Source: Planctomycetaceae bacterium (GTDB taxonomy: Bacteria; Planctomycetota; Phycisphaerae; Tepidisphaerales; Tepidisphaeraceae). From it: DNA of 64,000 nt. Every line of letters begins with the position of its first letter. Within the stretch, counting starts at the first letter, position 1. This document shows, piece by piece, positions 1 to 10,524 of this stretch. The notes below the pieces were generated by a model. That model saw only the letters and a list, made by a program, of their open reading frames with translations. It made no database searches and was not told where the DNA came from. The stretch covers positions 507,618 through 571,617 of the forward strand of contig JAIYCY010000025.1 in NCBI GenBank assembly GCA_027487775.1, written 5' to 3'. The position numbers and the translations under genes were made by a program.

Positions 1-299
1 CGGCAATGTGCCAACGCCCCAGCGTTCTCAAGCCTGTCTACCTGCAATTCAGTAGCAGAATTATCGCGCTTCACGTGCGGACATCGGGTAAGATCGATTA
101 TCCTCGGCAGTTATCCGGTTCACCGGTCTCGGCGAATCGAATGTTCTCGTCGATGCTCGACCAAGCCGCTCAAACGAGCGTCTCTGACGAGTTGCTCTTT
201 AAAGTTCGTTTGAGTTCGCTTCATCGTCCGTCTTTCAAACTGCAAGATTGTCGACTCGGCACGACATCGATCATGCCCATCCCCGGAGGGAAAATGCAC
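1..299. other. Left-edge region upstream of the first gene
   Basis: No convincing gene is seen. The reading frame of the downstream PEP-CTERM gene stays open here but lacks a signal peptide or recognisable domain, so it is read as 5' untranslated DNA. A purine-rich ribosome-binding site (GGAGGG, 285-290) ends the region. Confidence 0.5.
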
Positions 300-1793
300 A
301 TGAAGTTCGCCTCACCTCGTCGCTCCGTCTTCGCCCGTCGTCTCGGGCTCATCGCAGCTTCCGCGTGCGTTGTTTCGCTGGCTTCCGTTGCGCACGCACA
401 GGTCAACGGATCATGGAACCTCACCGGCGGAGGTAGCTATGGAACCGCCTCCAACTGGTCCGGCAATGCAGTGCCCGGCAACGGCGGAACCGCTACCTTC
501 GGCCCCATCATCGGCGCATCCTCCGTCGTCACCCTCAACGTCAACACCACCCTCGGCGGACTCACCTTTCAGGGCACCAACGCCTACACACTCGCCCCCA
601 GTGGCGGCAATTCGATCACACTGAACGGTCTGCGTCGAGTGGATGTCATCAGCGGCACCCATACGATCAACGCGCCGATTTCCGGAACCGTGGGCCTGAA
701 CAAAGTAGGCACCGGCACGCTCGTGCTCGGCGGATCGTCCACCTACACCGGTAACACTGCCGTCAACGCGGGCGTCCTTCGCGTCACCGGCGCCACAGCA
801 CTCGGACCGGCGGGCACCAACAACGCCCTCGGCGCAGCCTTCGGCGGAATCCTCGAGATCGCGCCGGCGTCTGGAGACATCAACCTCGGCGTCCGCAGCC
901 TCGGCCTTGCCACCACCGACGCTCAGGCACCCAACGGCGCACTCCGCAGCGTCTCTGGCAACAACGCACTCGGCGGAGACATCTTCCTTCTCCAACGTTC
1001 AAGCATCGGCGTCGATGCGGGTTCACTCACACTCACCGGCGATTTCATAGATAACGGCGTCGCGGGCAGCAACGGCATCGTTAAGGTCGGCGCAGGCGAC
1101 CTCATCGTCGATCGCTTCGGCGGTCAACCCGTCGTCGGCGGGTCTGGACAACTCGCCCTTTCCAGCCTCAACATCACCGCCGGTCGCGCCCGCGTCATCG
1201 CGAGCGGCTCGAACGCGTCCGTCAGTCGCCTGGGTTCACTCACCATCGCCAGTGGCGCGGTACTTGATCTTGCCAACAACAAGCTCGTCATCGACTACGC
1301 CGCCGCCTCGCCGATCCAGACCGTTCGCGATCATCTCCGCACCGGCCGCATCGCAGACCAGACCTCGGCCCAGCCTCTCAGCTACGGCTACGCCGAATCC
1401 ACCGAACTCACCCTCACGCCCGCCAATGAATTCTTCGGCCAAACCGTCGACGCCACCAGCCTTCTGGTTCGTCCGGTCCTTCAGGGTGACGCCAATCTCG
1501 ACGGCACGGTCGCGTTCTCCGATCTGCTCGCACTGGCCCGCAATTACAACAACAACTCAGGCACAGCCGTCTGGACGCTTGGCGATTTCGACTACGATGG
1601 CAACGTCGCATTCACGGATCTACTGGCACTCGCCCGCAACTACAACAGCAGCCTCAGCCCCGCAGGCGACGTCCTGCCCGGAGACAACTCCACCTTCGCC
1701 GCCGACTGGGCGATGGCCGTCTCCATGGTCCCCGAACCCGCAACTCTGAGCCTTCTTGCGGTCACTGGACTCATCCTCACCCGTCGTCGCTAA
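300..1793 (+). CDS. PEP-CTERM surface protein with beta-strand repeats and a dockerin-like pair
   Basis: This is a secreted, probably cell-surface or matrix protein of about 497 residues. It opens with a basic n-region and a hydrophobic signal peptide ending near VAHAQ. Glycine- and threonine-rich beta repeats follow, containing GTGTLVLGGSSTYTG-type units typical of autotransporter-associated beta-strand repeat proteins. Two calcium-loop repeats resembling dockerin/EF-hand motifs start near residues 396 and 428 (GDANLDGTVAFSDLLALARN and GDFDYDGNVAFTDLLALARN). The C terminus is a PEP-CTERM sorting signal: Pro-Glu-Pro at about 478-480, a hydrophobic stretch, then RRR. The start at 300 is chosen because GGAGGG lies 9 nt upstream; an ATG at 294 is the alternative. 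PEP-CTERM proteins are known substrates of exosortase, which is not encoded here. Confidence 0.85.
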   Translation: MKFASPRRSVFARRLGLIAASACVVSLASVAHAQVNGSWNLTGGGSYGTASNWSGNAVPGNGGTATFGPIIGASSVVTLNVNTTLGGLTFQGTNAYTLAPSGGNSITLNGLRRVDVISGTHTINAPISGTVGLNKVGTGTLVLGGSSTYTGNTAVNAGVLRVTGATALGPAGTNNALGAAFGGILEIAPASGDINLGVRSLGLATTDAQAPNGALRSVSGNNALGGDIFLLQRSSIGVDAGSLTLTGDFIDNGVAGSNGIVKVGAGDLIVDRFGGQPVVGGSGQLALSSLNITAGRARVIASGSNASVSRLGSLTIASGAVLDLANNKLVIDYAAASPIQTVRDHLRTGRIADQTSAQPLSYGYAESTELTLTPANEFFGQTVDATSLLVRPVLQGDANLDGTVAFSDLLALARNYNNNSGTAVWTLGDFDYDGNVAFTDLLALARNYNSSLSPAGDVLPGDNSTFAADWAMAVSMVPEPATLSLLAVTGLILTRRR

Positions 1794-2210
1794 AGCCACC
1801 GCGGCCACGACTCTGTCCGACCGCAGTATCCGATCGAATGCTCCACCCTGCCATCCGCATGACGACCGATCCGCACAATTGACGGATCGTCACATCATGT
1901 CGTGGCACCGCGTCGCCTTCCGATCCGCGCCTGCGATCCGGCAACAACCATGGTCCGTGGAGATCAAGACCTCAAGGCGAGCCAACCACGTCCTTAAGAA
2001 CGCTGTTTATCGAAGATGAAACGGAGACACCCCGCGCATCGGTCAGACCGACTGCGGGGGTGAATCATCAGAAACTCAAGAGAACACCGTGCTCGTGGCC
2101 GACTGCTTCTTTTGTTGCGGCAGCCTGAAGTTGCGTTCGGACTGTACATCCGATCCAACGGCAACCGACAACACCCAGAGATGATCGCCACGAAGCGATC
2201 GACCGACGGA
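1794..2210. other. Intergenic region between convergent genes
   Basis: No gene is supported. The only structure noticed is a long interrupted hairpin at 2028-2062, listed separately. Confidence 0.5.
2028..2062. terminator. Possible hairpin terminator between convergent genes
   Basis: CACCCC (2028-2033) pairs with GGGGTG (2057-2062), CGCA with TGCG, and TCGGT with ACCGA around a CAG loop, giving an almost continuous stem of about 15 pairs. It sits between two converging genes. No T-run follows, so a terminator role is only inferred. Confidence 0.35.
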
Positions 2211-2981
2211 TCATCTGTTTCGCCGACGAACCGCCATCACACCGCACGCGATGAAGATCGACAGACTGGTCGGCTCGGGCACGATGAGTTCCAGAAACGG
2301 CATATCGGTTTCAAAGACCCAGACATGAGGCGTGGTGTTACCAAACGAGTCGAGGGTACCGCCCGTGATGAACGACAAATCCGCGCCCGGACCGAAGTAG
2401 GAACTCAGCGATGAGACCGGAACGAATTCGCCCACCTGATCGCCGTAGACCGTGCCGCTATTGCCCACGATGTTTTCGTTCGACAAAAGCGGATACGACG
2501 AGAGCGGATCAAAGCCTGACATGGATAGCAATCCTGGAACGCTAGGTGCCCGATCGATCCCATAGATCGTCGTGACACGAATCACACCGGTCTGAGTGTT
2601 GTCGTCCGGGTAACTGATGATCGCGCCCGCGGCCACATAGCGATTGGCAAGGTCAATGCCTCCACCGCTACTTCCACCGCCGTAACCGATGTAGTCGTTG
2701 AAGGTGTTGATGACAAAGCCGAATCCGAGGTTAAGCGGGGGATTTGGAGGAATGAATGGATGAATCTGAGCTGGCGCTCCCCAAGACGGCGCTTGATAAG
2801 TTGAACCCCACGTGGTGACCCAGGTGCTCTGCGTGACGATCGTTCCGCCGCCACCGGGAATCGTGAACAGGTCCGCCTTGAGGTCAAGTGCCGCATTCGA
2901 CACGCGAGGCGCGGCCCCCGCGATCGCTGTCCAACCGCCACAAACAACCGCGCCGATGGCCAATAGTCCCGAAAATCGCAT
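2211..2981 (-). CDS. PEP-CTERM sorting-domain protein
   Basis: A secreted protein of 256 residues with an N-terminal signal peptide (MRFSGLLAIGAVVCGG, cleavage probably after AGA) and a C-terminal PEP-CTERM signal: VPEP at about residue 235, a hydrophobic helix, then RRRNR. The middle is rich in glycine, serine and tyrosine with no recognised catalytic motif, which suits a structural or surface protein. A purine-rich AAGAAAGAG stretch upstream of the ATG can serve as ribosome-binding site. It converges on the larger PEP-CTERM gene, so the two are not one operon. Its specific function is unknown. Confidence 0.8.
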   Translation of the reverse strand: MRFSGLLAIGAVVCGGWTAIAGAAPRVSNAALDLKADLFTIPGGGGTIVTQSTWVTTWGSTYQAPSWGAPAQIHPFIPPNPPLNLGFGFVINTFNDYIGYGGGSSGGGIDLANRYVAAGAIISYPDDNTQTGVIRVTTIYGIDRAPSVPGLLSMSGFDPLSSYPLLSNENIVGNSGTVYGDQVGEFVPVSSLSSYFGPGADLSFITGGTLDSFGNTTPHVWVFETDMPFLELIVPEPTSLSIFIACGVMAVRRRNR

Positions 2982-3700
2982 GACTTCACTCTTTCTTGCA
3001 GAGGCTCAATCCGTGACGGGATGGCGTTGCAAGTTGACCTCCGTCCACTCGGAGCAGAGGCGCAATCCACCCGCCGCAGGAACTCACCTGCGTTCATAAA
3101 TCCTGTGATAACAACCAACTCGAAGGCCCGGGCGGAAATGAATCCCGGAAACCGACTGCCTCACCAACACCCCTGCCCCCAAGCCGTCCAATCCGGCCCG
3201 ATCAGGTCAGGCATTGGCCTAGCCAACCAACCCTTGACCGGATCTTTACACAAGCTTCACAGACCGATAACAAAATGTCAATCACATATTCGTTCAGATT
3301 TTACAGAATTGTGAAAAACACAGATTTTCGGCAAAATCGAATGCATTTCGATCCGCTCGCCTCGATCGCGATGTCGCCTGCAAGCCAAAAACATTGTGCC
3401 GCACTTTGTCGCCGACTGTGTCGCCGACTGTGTCGAAAGACGAAGGCCTGCCCATCCGCCCGTACCCAACGCGCACGCCGCGACTTACATCACGCCTGAC
3501 GTTCGCTGCCAGCCCGATGGCCAAAGCCTCCATCTTCAAGCACGAGTGTTCAAACCCACACGCACAAGTGAACCCGCACTCGCTGAGCACGCGTGAGGGC
3601 AGAGCACTCCATCCCCGCGGGCGCGACACGCAGGCCGGGCGGGATGGTAGATCAACCGTTGTCCTCGCATGAAATCAGGGGCGATCGAGCGATCATCCTG
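2982..3700. other. 719-bp intergenic region without a recognised gene
   Basis: Short open frames here show no signal peptide, domain or plausible start context. The stretch around 3245-3345 is clearly AT-richer than its surroundings and may hold a promoter. A short tandem duplication (GTCGCCGACT) lies near 3405-3435. Nothing else is supported. Confidence 0.4.
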
Positions 3701-4405
3701 TTACTTCACGCGTTCATAGGTGATCCGAACCGCAAGGTACTCTTTGTTCGGGTCGCCGCCCATGATTGCTTCGGACATGTGGATCTCGAAGACGTCCTTG
3801 TCGGGGCCTTCGAGTTTCACGACGCCGCGATACTTCATGGTGCCCATCGGGCCGGACATCGTGCCCTCTGTCTCTTGGAGATTCGGGTCGTTGCCCTTGA
3901 CGCCTTTGGCCAACGTCAGTCCGGTGCCCATGTTGTCGAGCCAGATGCTAAAGTGTTCCTTGGTCGAGTTGTCGAAGCCGACCAGGGCGAGTCCCTGCAT
4001 GGGCATACCGCCCATATCGCCCTCGAATTCTTCCATGAGATAGCGGCCGTCCATGATCGGTTTACGTGTGACTTTGGCTTGGCTCTTCAAACCGCCCATG
4101 TTGAAGTCTTCGACGGTGGCCTTCCAAGCGCCCGCGCGTTCCATGAGGGCCTTGTGCTCGGGCCCGGGCGTGGCGAAATCCATCCAGGCTTTCATCATCG
4201 CGGCTTGCTGCTCCGGCGACGGCGCGGGCGGTCCCGCCGGACTTTCTGCAGCCGGTGCGGGCGTGGACGCAGCCGGCGCAGTGGCCGGTGGTTGCGTTGC
4301 TGCTGGTGTCTGTGCCGGTTCGGCGTTTGCCCACAGGGTCGCCATCCCGGCAGCCACTGCCCCACACACACCCAGCACCACCGCGCGCGACTTGCTCGAT
4401 TTCAT
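3701..4405 (-). CDS. Secreted DUF1579 family protein
   Basis: The 234-residue product has a signal peptide (MKSSKSRAVVLGVCGAVAAG..., cleavage near WANAEP), then a low-complexity Pro/Ala/Thr linker to about residue 70. A C-terminal domain follows with the DUF1579 pattern: GPEHKALMERAGAWKATVE, GRYLMEEFEG and KEHFSIWLDNMGTG. DUF1579 proteins are small beta-barrel-like domains without an assigned enzymatic role, common in planctomycetes. AGGAGCG just upstream supports the start. It is transcribed away from lepA, so the 180-bp gap up to 4584 probably holds divergent promoters. Confidence 0.8.
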   Translation of the reverse strand: MKSSKSRAVVLGVCGAVAAGMATLWANAEPAQTPAATQPPATAPAASTPAPAAESPAGPPAPSPEQQAAMMKAWMDFATPGPEHKALMERAGAWKATVEDFNMGGLKSQAKVTRKPIMDGRYLMEEFEGDMGGMPMQGLALVGFDNSTKEHFSIWLDNMGTGLTLAKGVKGNDPNLQETEGTMSGPMGTMKYRGVVKLEGPDKDVFEIHMSEAIMGGDPNKEYLAVRITYERVK

Positions 4406-4584
4406 TCTGACGCTCCTGAAAGGGTTAAAAAATCATCGTCTCGTCCGCCATTCCCGGTGGCAAGAAATTTCGCCTTCCGTGCCATGTTCCGCCTGCAAAT
4501 GCCTCAAAAGCCATTGTTTCGCTCGCGTCTTCATGCCCATTTCATGACTTCTATTCTCAAGGGCAATAGGGAAATCCGACGCTT

Positions 4585-6408
4585 ATGGCTATACTCACTG
4601 TTCTTTCGATCCCCATGCAAATCCGCAACTTCTCCATCATCGCCCACATCGACCACGGCAAGAGCACGCTCTCGGATCGCCTTCTCATGGCTGCCGGCGC
4701 GATCACCGAACGCGAGTTCCACAATCAGATGCTCGACGACATGGATCTCGAGCGCGAGCGAGGCATCACCATCAAGGCGTCGGCGGTCAGTGTCTTTACC
4801 GAACACAAGGGCGAGAAGTTCATGCTTAACTTCATCGACACGCCCGGCCACGTCGATTTCCATTACGAGGTGCAGCGTGCACTTCAGGCCTGCGAAGGCG
4901 CGATCCTGGTCGTCGATGCGACCCAGGGCGTACAGGCGCAGACCGTTGCCAACGCCTATGCAGCAGTCGAGGCGGGACTGGAGATCATTCCCTGCATCAA
5001 CAAGATCGATTTGCCCAGCGCAAGGCCGATCGAAGTCGCTGAAGAAATCGAACAAGTTCTGGGCATCCCCGCCGAAGACGCCATCAACGTCTCGGCCAAG
5101 AGCGGCGTGGGCATTCCCAACCTGCTCGCTGCGATTTGTGATCGTCTGCCCGGCCCGCGTGGCAAGCGTGAAGACCCCACCCGCGCGCTGATCTTTGATA
5201 GTATCTACGACGATTATCGAGGCGTGCTCGCGTATGTCCGTTGCATCGATGGATCGCTCAAGAAGGGCGATCGTTTCACGTTCATGGGCAACGGCAAGGG
5301 CTATCAGATCACCGACTTGGGTAAACTCTGCCCGCGGCCCAAACAAGTGGAAGTCATCGGGCACGGCGAGGTGGGATTCCTTGTCGCTTCGATCAAAGAC
5401 CTGCATGACGTGCGCGTGGGTGACACCATCACCCTCACCGACCGGCCGGCTGCCGAACCCTTGCCGGGCTATAAGCCGATCCAGCAGATGGTCTACTGCG
5501 ATTTTTATCCGTCCGGCAAGACGCAATATCAGGATTTGCGTGACGCGATGGACAAGCTGAGCCTCAACGACGCCAGCTTCAGCTTCGAGCCGGAGAACTC
5601 CGACGCCCTCGGCTTCGGCTTCCGCTGCGGATTCTTGGGCCTGCTGCATATGGAGATCATTCAGGAGCGTCTTGAGCGAGAATTCAGCATCGAGATCATC
5701 CAGACTGCCCCGACTGTCACTTACGAGATTCTTAAGACTGACGACACCGTCTTGCTCATCGATTCGCCGAGCGAGCTTCCCGATCTCACGATTGTGAAGG
5801 AGGTGCGTGAGCCGTTCATCAAGATGTCGTTGATTATTCCGCAGGATTGCGTGGGCGCGTTGATGAAGCTCTGTGAGGATCGCCGGGGCACTTATAGGAA
5901 GACCGAGTATCTCGGCAACAGCAATCGCGTGATCCTCGAATACGAGATTCCGCTCGCCGAGGTGATCTACGATTTTTACGACCGTCTCAAGAGTGCGACC
6001 AAGGGCTACGGCACGATGGATTACGAATTCATCGGCTTCCGCGAGGGCCGGCTGGTCAAGGTCGATATCCTTGTGAACGGCGATCGCGTCGATGCGCTCA
6101 GTCTGATCGTGCATCGCGACAATGCGGAAGCGCGGAGTCGCAAGTTGCTTGTTCGATTGAAGGAAGAAATCGATCGGCACCTTTTCGAGATTCCGTTACA
6201 GGCAGCGATCGGCGGCAAGGTGATCGCGCGTGAAACGATCAAGAGCGTCGGCAAGAACGTCACCGCCAAGTGCTACGGCGGCGACTTCACGCGAAAGCGG
6301 AAGCTGCTCGAGAAGCAAAAAGAGGGCAAGAAGCGCATGAAGCGCATGGGCAGCGTCGACATCCCGCAGGAAGCCTTCATGGCCGTCCTCGAATCCAGCG
6401 AAGACTGA
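4585..6408 (+). CDS. lepA: Elongation factor 4 (LepA)
   Basis: A translational GTPase that acts on ribosomes, known as EF-4/LepA (back-translocation or initiation quality control). The G-domain is at the N terminus: [14 protein letters not shown] (P-loop), DTPGHVDF (G3) and NKIDLP (G4). Domain II, the EF-G-like domains and the LepA-specific C-terminal domain ([20 protein letters not shown]) follow. Length (607 residues) is normal. ATG at 4615 ([13 protein letters not shown]) matches the usual family N terminus closely; ATG at 4585 has a weak purine stretch upstream, so the first ten residues are uncertain. Codons run cleanly to a single stop. Confidence 0.97.
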   Translation: MAILTVLSIPMQIRNFSIIAHIDHGKSTLSDRLLMAAGAITEREFHNQMLDDMDLERERGITIKASAVSVFTEHKGEKFMLNFIDTPGHVDFHYEVQRALQACEGAILVVDATQGVQAQTVANAYAAVEAGLEIIPCINKIDLPSARPIEVAEEIEQVLGIPAEDAINVSAKSGVGIPNLLAAICDRLPGPRGKREDPTRALIFDSIYDDYRGVLAYVRCIDGSLKKGDRFTFMGNGKGYQITDLGKLCPRPKQVEVIGHGEVGFLVASIKDLHDVRVGDTITLTDRPAAEPLPGYKPIQQMVYCDFYPSGKTQYQDLRDAMDKLSLNDASFSFEPENSDALGFGFRCGFLGLLHMEIIQERLEREFSIEIIQTAPTVTYEILKTDDTVLLIDSPSELPDLTIVKEVREPFIKMSLIIPQDCVGALMKLCEDRRGTYRKTEYLGNSNRVILEYEIPLAEVIYDFYDRLKSATKGYGTMDYEFIGFREGRLVKVDILVNGDRVDALSLIVHRDNAEARSRKLLVRLKEEIDRHLFEIPLQAAIGGKVIARETIKSVGKNVTAKCYGGDFTRKRKLLEKQKEGKKRMKRMGSVDIPQEAFMAVLESSED

Positions 6409-6498
6409 TCAGACACGAGATCCTCGCATCTCAGCATTAGCTCTCGCATCGCAGGCGAATCTATAGACGCGTAGGCGAATGCTTGGCATCGCGATCAC

Positions 6499-7542
6499 TC
6501 ACCACGCCCCGCCAACCTCCAGAACCACCTTTCCCATCGGCCCGCGCGCGAGGCGTGCGAAGGCTTCGGGCAACTTCTCAAACGACCAGGTGCTGTCCAC
6601 CAATGGACTCGCACCAGTTGTATCCATCAGCCGCAACACCTCCGCCCAAGCCCGCCTAGCCTCGTCGCGCGTGTACGTTCCCACCGCCACGCCGCCGATC
6701 CTGATCCGCCTGAAGAACAGACTCGCCGTGTTGAATTGCGGCACGACGCCCGCCAATCGACCCACGCAACTCACGCGCCCGTTCATCCCCAAGCTCGCAA
6801 TCACGTCACCAAACCCTGACCCGCCGACATTATCAATCGCCAAATCCACCTTCCCCACCTCCGGCCGCTTCCACCACTCCGGGTGCGTCGGATCGATCAC
6901 CTCATCCGCGCCGAATTGTTTCAACGCCTGTCGTTTGTTTTCATCACGCGAAATCGCAATCACACGATGCCCCATCGCCCGGGCAAGCTGCACACTCGCC
7001 ACGCCCACCCCGCCGGATGCGCCCGTGATCAACGTCGTACATCGCTTGGGCAGATCACTCCACTGACAAATCGCCTGATGCGCGGTCAGATAAACGAGCG
7101 TCGCACCGGCTGCCTGTTCAAGGCTCCAGTCGCGCGGTACATCGATCAAACTCTCCGCCTTCACCGCCACATACTCCGCAAACGTCCCCCACTCGCTCAC
7201 ACCCGTCTCGCCACGCACGATAGCGCGCACGCTCCCGATCGGATGCCCCTGTGCACGTGCACCGACCGCCACCACCTGACCCACGCCGTCGCGACCCAGC
7301 ACATGCGGCAGTTTCGGCTTCGCCGGATACGCACCTTCCGCCACGTATCGATCTGCAGGATTAAGAGCGGCAAATCGGATGCGCAGCAACACCTCACCCT
7401 CGCCTGGGATCGGCACGGTTGCATCATCGACCAGCCGCAGCGCCTCCAGGGATGAAATCGAATCGAGCAGCCACGCCCGCATGCGTTCGGGAATCGCGTC
7501 AACTTTTTCAAGATTCCTCGAGGCAGCATTCGCATCGCTCAT
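6499..7542 (-). CDS. Zinc-type alcohol dehydrogenase-like / quinone oxidoreductase (MDR family)
   Basis: A medium-chain dehydrogenase/reductase of about 347 residues. The N-terminal GroES-like domain contains RFAALNPADRYVAEGAYP and PHVLGRDGVGQVVAVG. The Rossmann domain carries a nucleotide-binding motif (TGASGGVGVASVQLARAMG). The Cys/His ligands of the structural and catalytic zinc sites of true alcohol dehydrogenases are not evident, so it is more like NADPH:quinone reductases. The start at 7542 (MSDANAAS) is preferred; a longer form to 7581 is possible. It converges with lepA and diverges from polA with a very short spacer. The substrate is unknown. Confidence 0.85.
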   Translation of the reverse strand: MSDANAASRNLEKVDAIPERMRAWLLDSISSLEALRLVDDATVPIPGEGEVLLRIRFAALNPADRYVAEGAYPAKPKLPHVLGRDGVGQVVAVGARAQGHPIGSVRAIVRGETGVSEWGTFAEYVAVKAESLIDVPRDWSLEQAAGATLVYLTAHQAICQWSDLPKRCTTLITGASGGVGVASVQLARAMGHRVIAISRDENKRQALKQFGADEVIDPTHPEWWKRPEVGKVDLAIDNVGGSGFGDVIASLGMNGRVSCVGRLAGVVPQFNTASLFFRRIRIGGVAVGTYTRDEARRAWAEVLRLMDTTGASPLVDSTWSFEKLPEAFARLARGPMGKVVLEVGGAW

Positions 7543-7588
7543 GGTCTTTGTGATGTTACGAAGCCCCGCCTCGAATACCATCGGGCGT

Positions 7589-10450
7589 ATGTCGCGACCG
7601 AGCTTCTATCTCATCGACGGGCACGCCCACATCTTTCGCAGCTACTTCGCACCGTTCCGCGCACTCACCAGCCCCGACGGCAGGCCTGTCAAAGCACCTT
7701 TCGTCTTCGCGCAAATGCTCATCAACATTGCCGAGACGCGCAAGCCCGACTACTACGCCTGCGTTCTCGATCACGGCGACGAATCCACGTTCCGGCGCAA
7801 GCTCTATCCGGAGTACAAAGCCCACCGCACCCCGCCGCCCGACGATTTTTTCCCCCAGCAGCAAATCATTTTTGAGCTGCTGCGTGACTCAGGCCTGCCC
7901 ATCTTCGAAGCTCCGGGATTCGAGGCCGACGACATTCTCGCGACCTTCGTCCACGCACTGCGCGACCGCTTCGACATCTACCTCGTCAGCCGCGACAAAG
8001 ACCTTCGCCAACTGCTCGGGCCCGGCGTTTACATGCTTGATGTCCAGAACAACGACGTCATCGACGAAGCGAAGATGCGCGCCAAGCTCGGTTACGGCCC
8101 CGAGCAGTCCGTCGAGATCCAAACCCTCATCGGCGACGCAACGGACAACGTTCCCGGCATCCCCGGCGTCGGCGAAAAGACCGCCGCCGAGCTTCTCTCG
8201 CGCTTCGGCACGATCGACAACGTCTACAACCATCTGGATCAACTGAAATCCAAAAAGAAGCTCGTCGAAAATCTAGTCGCACATCGCGGGCTGCTTGATC
8301 TCTCGCGCACGCTCGTGACGCTCCGCACAGACGTTCCCATCGATACCGATCCCGATCGTTGCCGATTTCAGGGCTTTGATCTCGACGCACTGCGCCCGCG
8401 GTTGCGTTCGCTGGGCTTCACCTCGCTCGACGCACGTCTCGGCCACGCCGATGCGCATCTCGGGCAGGCCGATGCTTCTAGCGCACGATCGACGTCCAAA
8501 TCTGGCATGTCACATGACGAGCCCGACTCGCTCTTCTCACAGCACACAGCATCGATCGCTGCGCCTCCGACACGACCTCAATCCAAGAGCGTCGCGAAAG
8601 CGACGGAGACCAGCACATCGCCCATCGCCGAGCCGATCACCAGCCGCGGGCTTCCGTATGAAATCGTCGACTCGATCGAAGCCCTCGATCGACTGATCGA
8701 AGACCTCCGCCTCGCGAAGCGCTTCGCCTTCGATACCGAGACGACCGGGCTGCGTCCGACACAGGCCGACCTCGTCGGACTCAGCTTCGCCTGGCGCGAG
8801 GGGCACGGCGTGTATGTGCCGGTGCGCGGGCCGATGGGTTCACGCACGCTCGACGAATCACTCGTGATCGAAAGGCTCAGGCCGATCCTCGAAGACCCTT
8901 CGATCGAAAAGATCGGCCACAACATTAAGTTTGATCTGCTGGTCATGCGTCGCGTCGGCGTGCGTCTTGGCGGGGTCAGTGGAGATACGATGCTGCTCGC
9001 GTTTTTGCTTGACGCGTCGATGAGCGGCTACGGCATCGATGCGCTTGCGCTTCGGCACCTCAACTTCAAGAAGGTCCCCACAAGCGACCTCATCGGAACC
9101 GGCAAGAAGCAGACGTCGATGGACATGGTCGACATCGCCAGTGTCGGTCACTACGCCGCCGAGGATGTCGATGTCTGCCTTCGCCTTGATCAATTGCTGC
9201 GCCCGCGTTTGGAGGCGTTGCCCGAGCTGCACGCCCTGTATCGCGATCTCGAATTGCCTGTCATGCTCAGCCTTGTCGAGATGGAATGGAACGGGATTCG
9301 CGTCGATCCCGGCGTGCTGCGCGAACAGTCGGGCGTCTTGGCCCATCGCATCGAGAAGCTTCACGACGAACTCATGCAGGCGGCCGGCACGCAATTCAAT
9401 CCCGACTCGCCCAAACAACTCGCTGACGTACTCTTTAATCGTCTGCAACTCAGTCCGCTGAAAAAGACCAAGACCGGCTACAGCACGGACGTTGAGGTCC
9501 TCGAAAAACTCGCCGACGAGCATCCTGTTCCGAAGTTGATTCTCGCCTATCGCTCGCTGGTCAAACTCAAGAACACCTATCTCGACACGCTGGCCACCGA
9601 GATCAATCCCAGGACGGGTCGGATTCATAGCAGCTTTAACATCACCGGCGCTGCGACGGGCCGACTGAGCAGTTCTGATCCGAACCTGCAGAACATTCCG
9701 ATCCGCACCGACGAGGGCCGTCGCATTCGCCTTGCGTTCATCGCCGACCCTGGCAACACGCTTCTCGCGGCCGACTATTCGCAGATCGAGCTGCGCGTGC
9801 TCGCGCATCTCTCGGGTGAGGCTGCACTCAAACGCGCGTTCGAAAACGACGAAGACATTCACTCCGCCGTCGCGAGCGAGGTCTTCGGCGTCCCGCTGTC
9901 GGATGTATCGCGCGATCAGCGTGCCCGCGCCAAGGTCATCAACTTCGGCATCATCTACGGCATCACCGCCGTCGGACTGGCACGCCGCATCGAAGGCGTC
10001 AGCGTCCCCGAAGCCCAGCGTTTCATTGACGACTACAATCGACGTTTCCCCGGCGTCACACGATTCATGCGGGAATGCGTCGAGTTCGCCCGGCAACACG
10101 GCTACGTCCAGACCATTCTCGGCAGGCGTCGCCCGCTGCCCGACATTCACGCGGGCGTCATCAGCATCCGCAACATGAACGAACGCATGGCCATCAACAG
10201 CGTCGTCCAAGGCTCCGCCGCCGATCTGATCAAACGCGCGATGATCAACCTTCAATCGCGCATCACGAGCGAGCAACTCCCCGCGCGAATGTTGCTACAG
10301 GTTCACGACGAACTCGTCCTCGAAGCGCCGATCTCTGCCGTCGATTCACTCAGCGTCGTGATCCGCGCGGAGATGGAAGGGGCGATGAAACTCGACATCC
10401 CACTCAAAGTGGAGATCGGCATCGGCTCCAACTGGGCCGAGACCAAGTGA
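7589..10450 (+). CDS. polA: DNA polymerase I
   Basis: A repair and Okazaki-fragment polymerase of 953 residues. The 5'-3' exonuclease domain comes first (FYLIDGHAHIFRSYFA, DGDESTFRRKLYPEYKAHR-like region, IPGVGEKTAAELL). The 3'-5' proofreading domain keeps catalytic residues (FDTETTGL with D382 and E384; IGHNIKFDLL; YAAEDVD). The polymerase domain has all three motifs: A (DYSQIELR, D729), B (RARAKVINFGIIYG) and C (QVHDELVLE, D907 and E908). About 70 residues of variable linker (residues 300-350) separate the exonucleases. ATG at 7589 starts the conserved region; the longer open frame back to 7379 overlaps the divergent dehydrogenase and is rejected. Confidence 0.97.
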   Translation: MSRPSFYLIDGHAHIFRSYFAPFRALTSPDGRPVKAPFVFAQMLINIAETRKPDYYACVLDHGDESTFRRKLYPEYKAHRTPPPDDFFPQQQIIFELLRDSGLPIFEAPGFEADDILATFVHALRDRFDIYLVSRDKDLRQLLGPGVYMLDVQNNDVIDEAKMRAKLGYGPEQSVEIQTLIGDATDNVPGIPGVGEKTAAELLSRFGTIDNVYNHLDQLKSKKKLVENLVAHRGLLDLSRTLVTLRTDVPIDTDPDRCRFQGFDLDALRPRLRSLGFTSLDARLGHADAHLGQADASSARSTSKSGMSHDEPDSLFSQHTASIAAPPTRPQSKSVAKATETSTSPIAEPITSRGLPYEIVDSIEALDRLIEDLRLAKRFAFDTETTGLRPTQADLVGLSFAWREGHGVYVPVRGPMGSRTLDESLVIERLRPILEDPSIEKIGHNIKFDLLVMRRVGVRLGGVSGDTMLLAFLLDASMSGYGIDALALRHLNFKKVPTSDLIGTGKKQTSMDMVDIASVGHYAAEDVDVCLRLDQLLRPRLEALPELHALYRDLELPVMLSLVEMEWNGIRVDPGVLREQSGVLAHRIEKLHDELMQAAGTQFNPDSPKQLADVLFNRLQLSPLKKTKTGYSTDVEVLEKLADEHPVPKLILAYRSLVKLKNTYLDTLATEINPRTGRIHSSFNITGAATGRLSSSDPNLQNIPIRTDEGRRIRLAFIADPGNTLLAADYSQIELRVLAHLSGEAALKRAFENDEDIHSAVASEVFGVPLSDVSRDQRARAKVINFGIIYGITAVGLARRIEGVSVPEAQRFIDDYNRRFPGVTRFMRECVEFARQHGYVQTILGRRRPLPDIHAGVISIRNMNERMAINSVVQGSAADLIKRAMINLQSRITSEQLPARMLLQVHDELVLEAPISAVDSLSVVIRAEMEGAMKLDIPLKVEIGIGSNWAETK

Positions 10451-10524
10451 TTCCAGCTCGACACGCCCCATCTGCCTCGATCATTCGCCCGGCTGAGATC
10501 GATGAACCATCGCACAGGCGATTT

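Noticed and set aside
4531..6180. 549-codon frame opposite lepA
   Set aside because: It is the complement of a highly conserved gene in GC-rich DNA and has no own domain.
8858..10276. 472-codon frame opposite polA
   Set aside because: Shadow of polA caused by codon composition.
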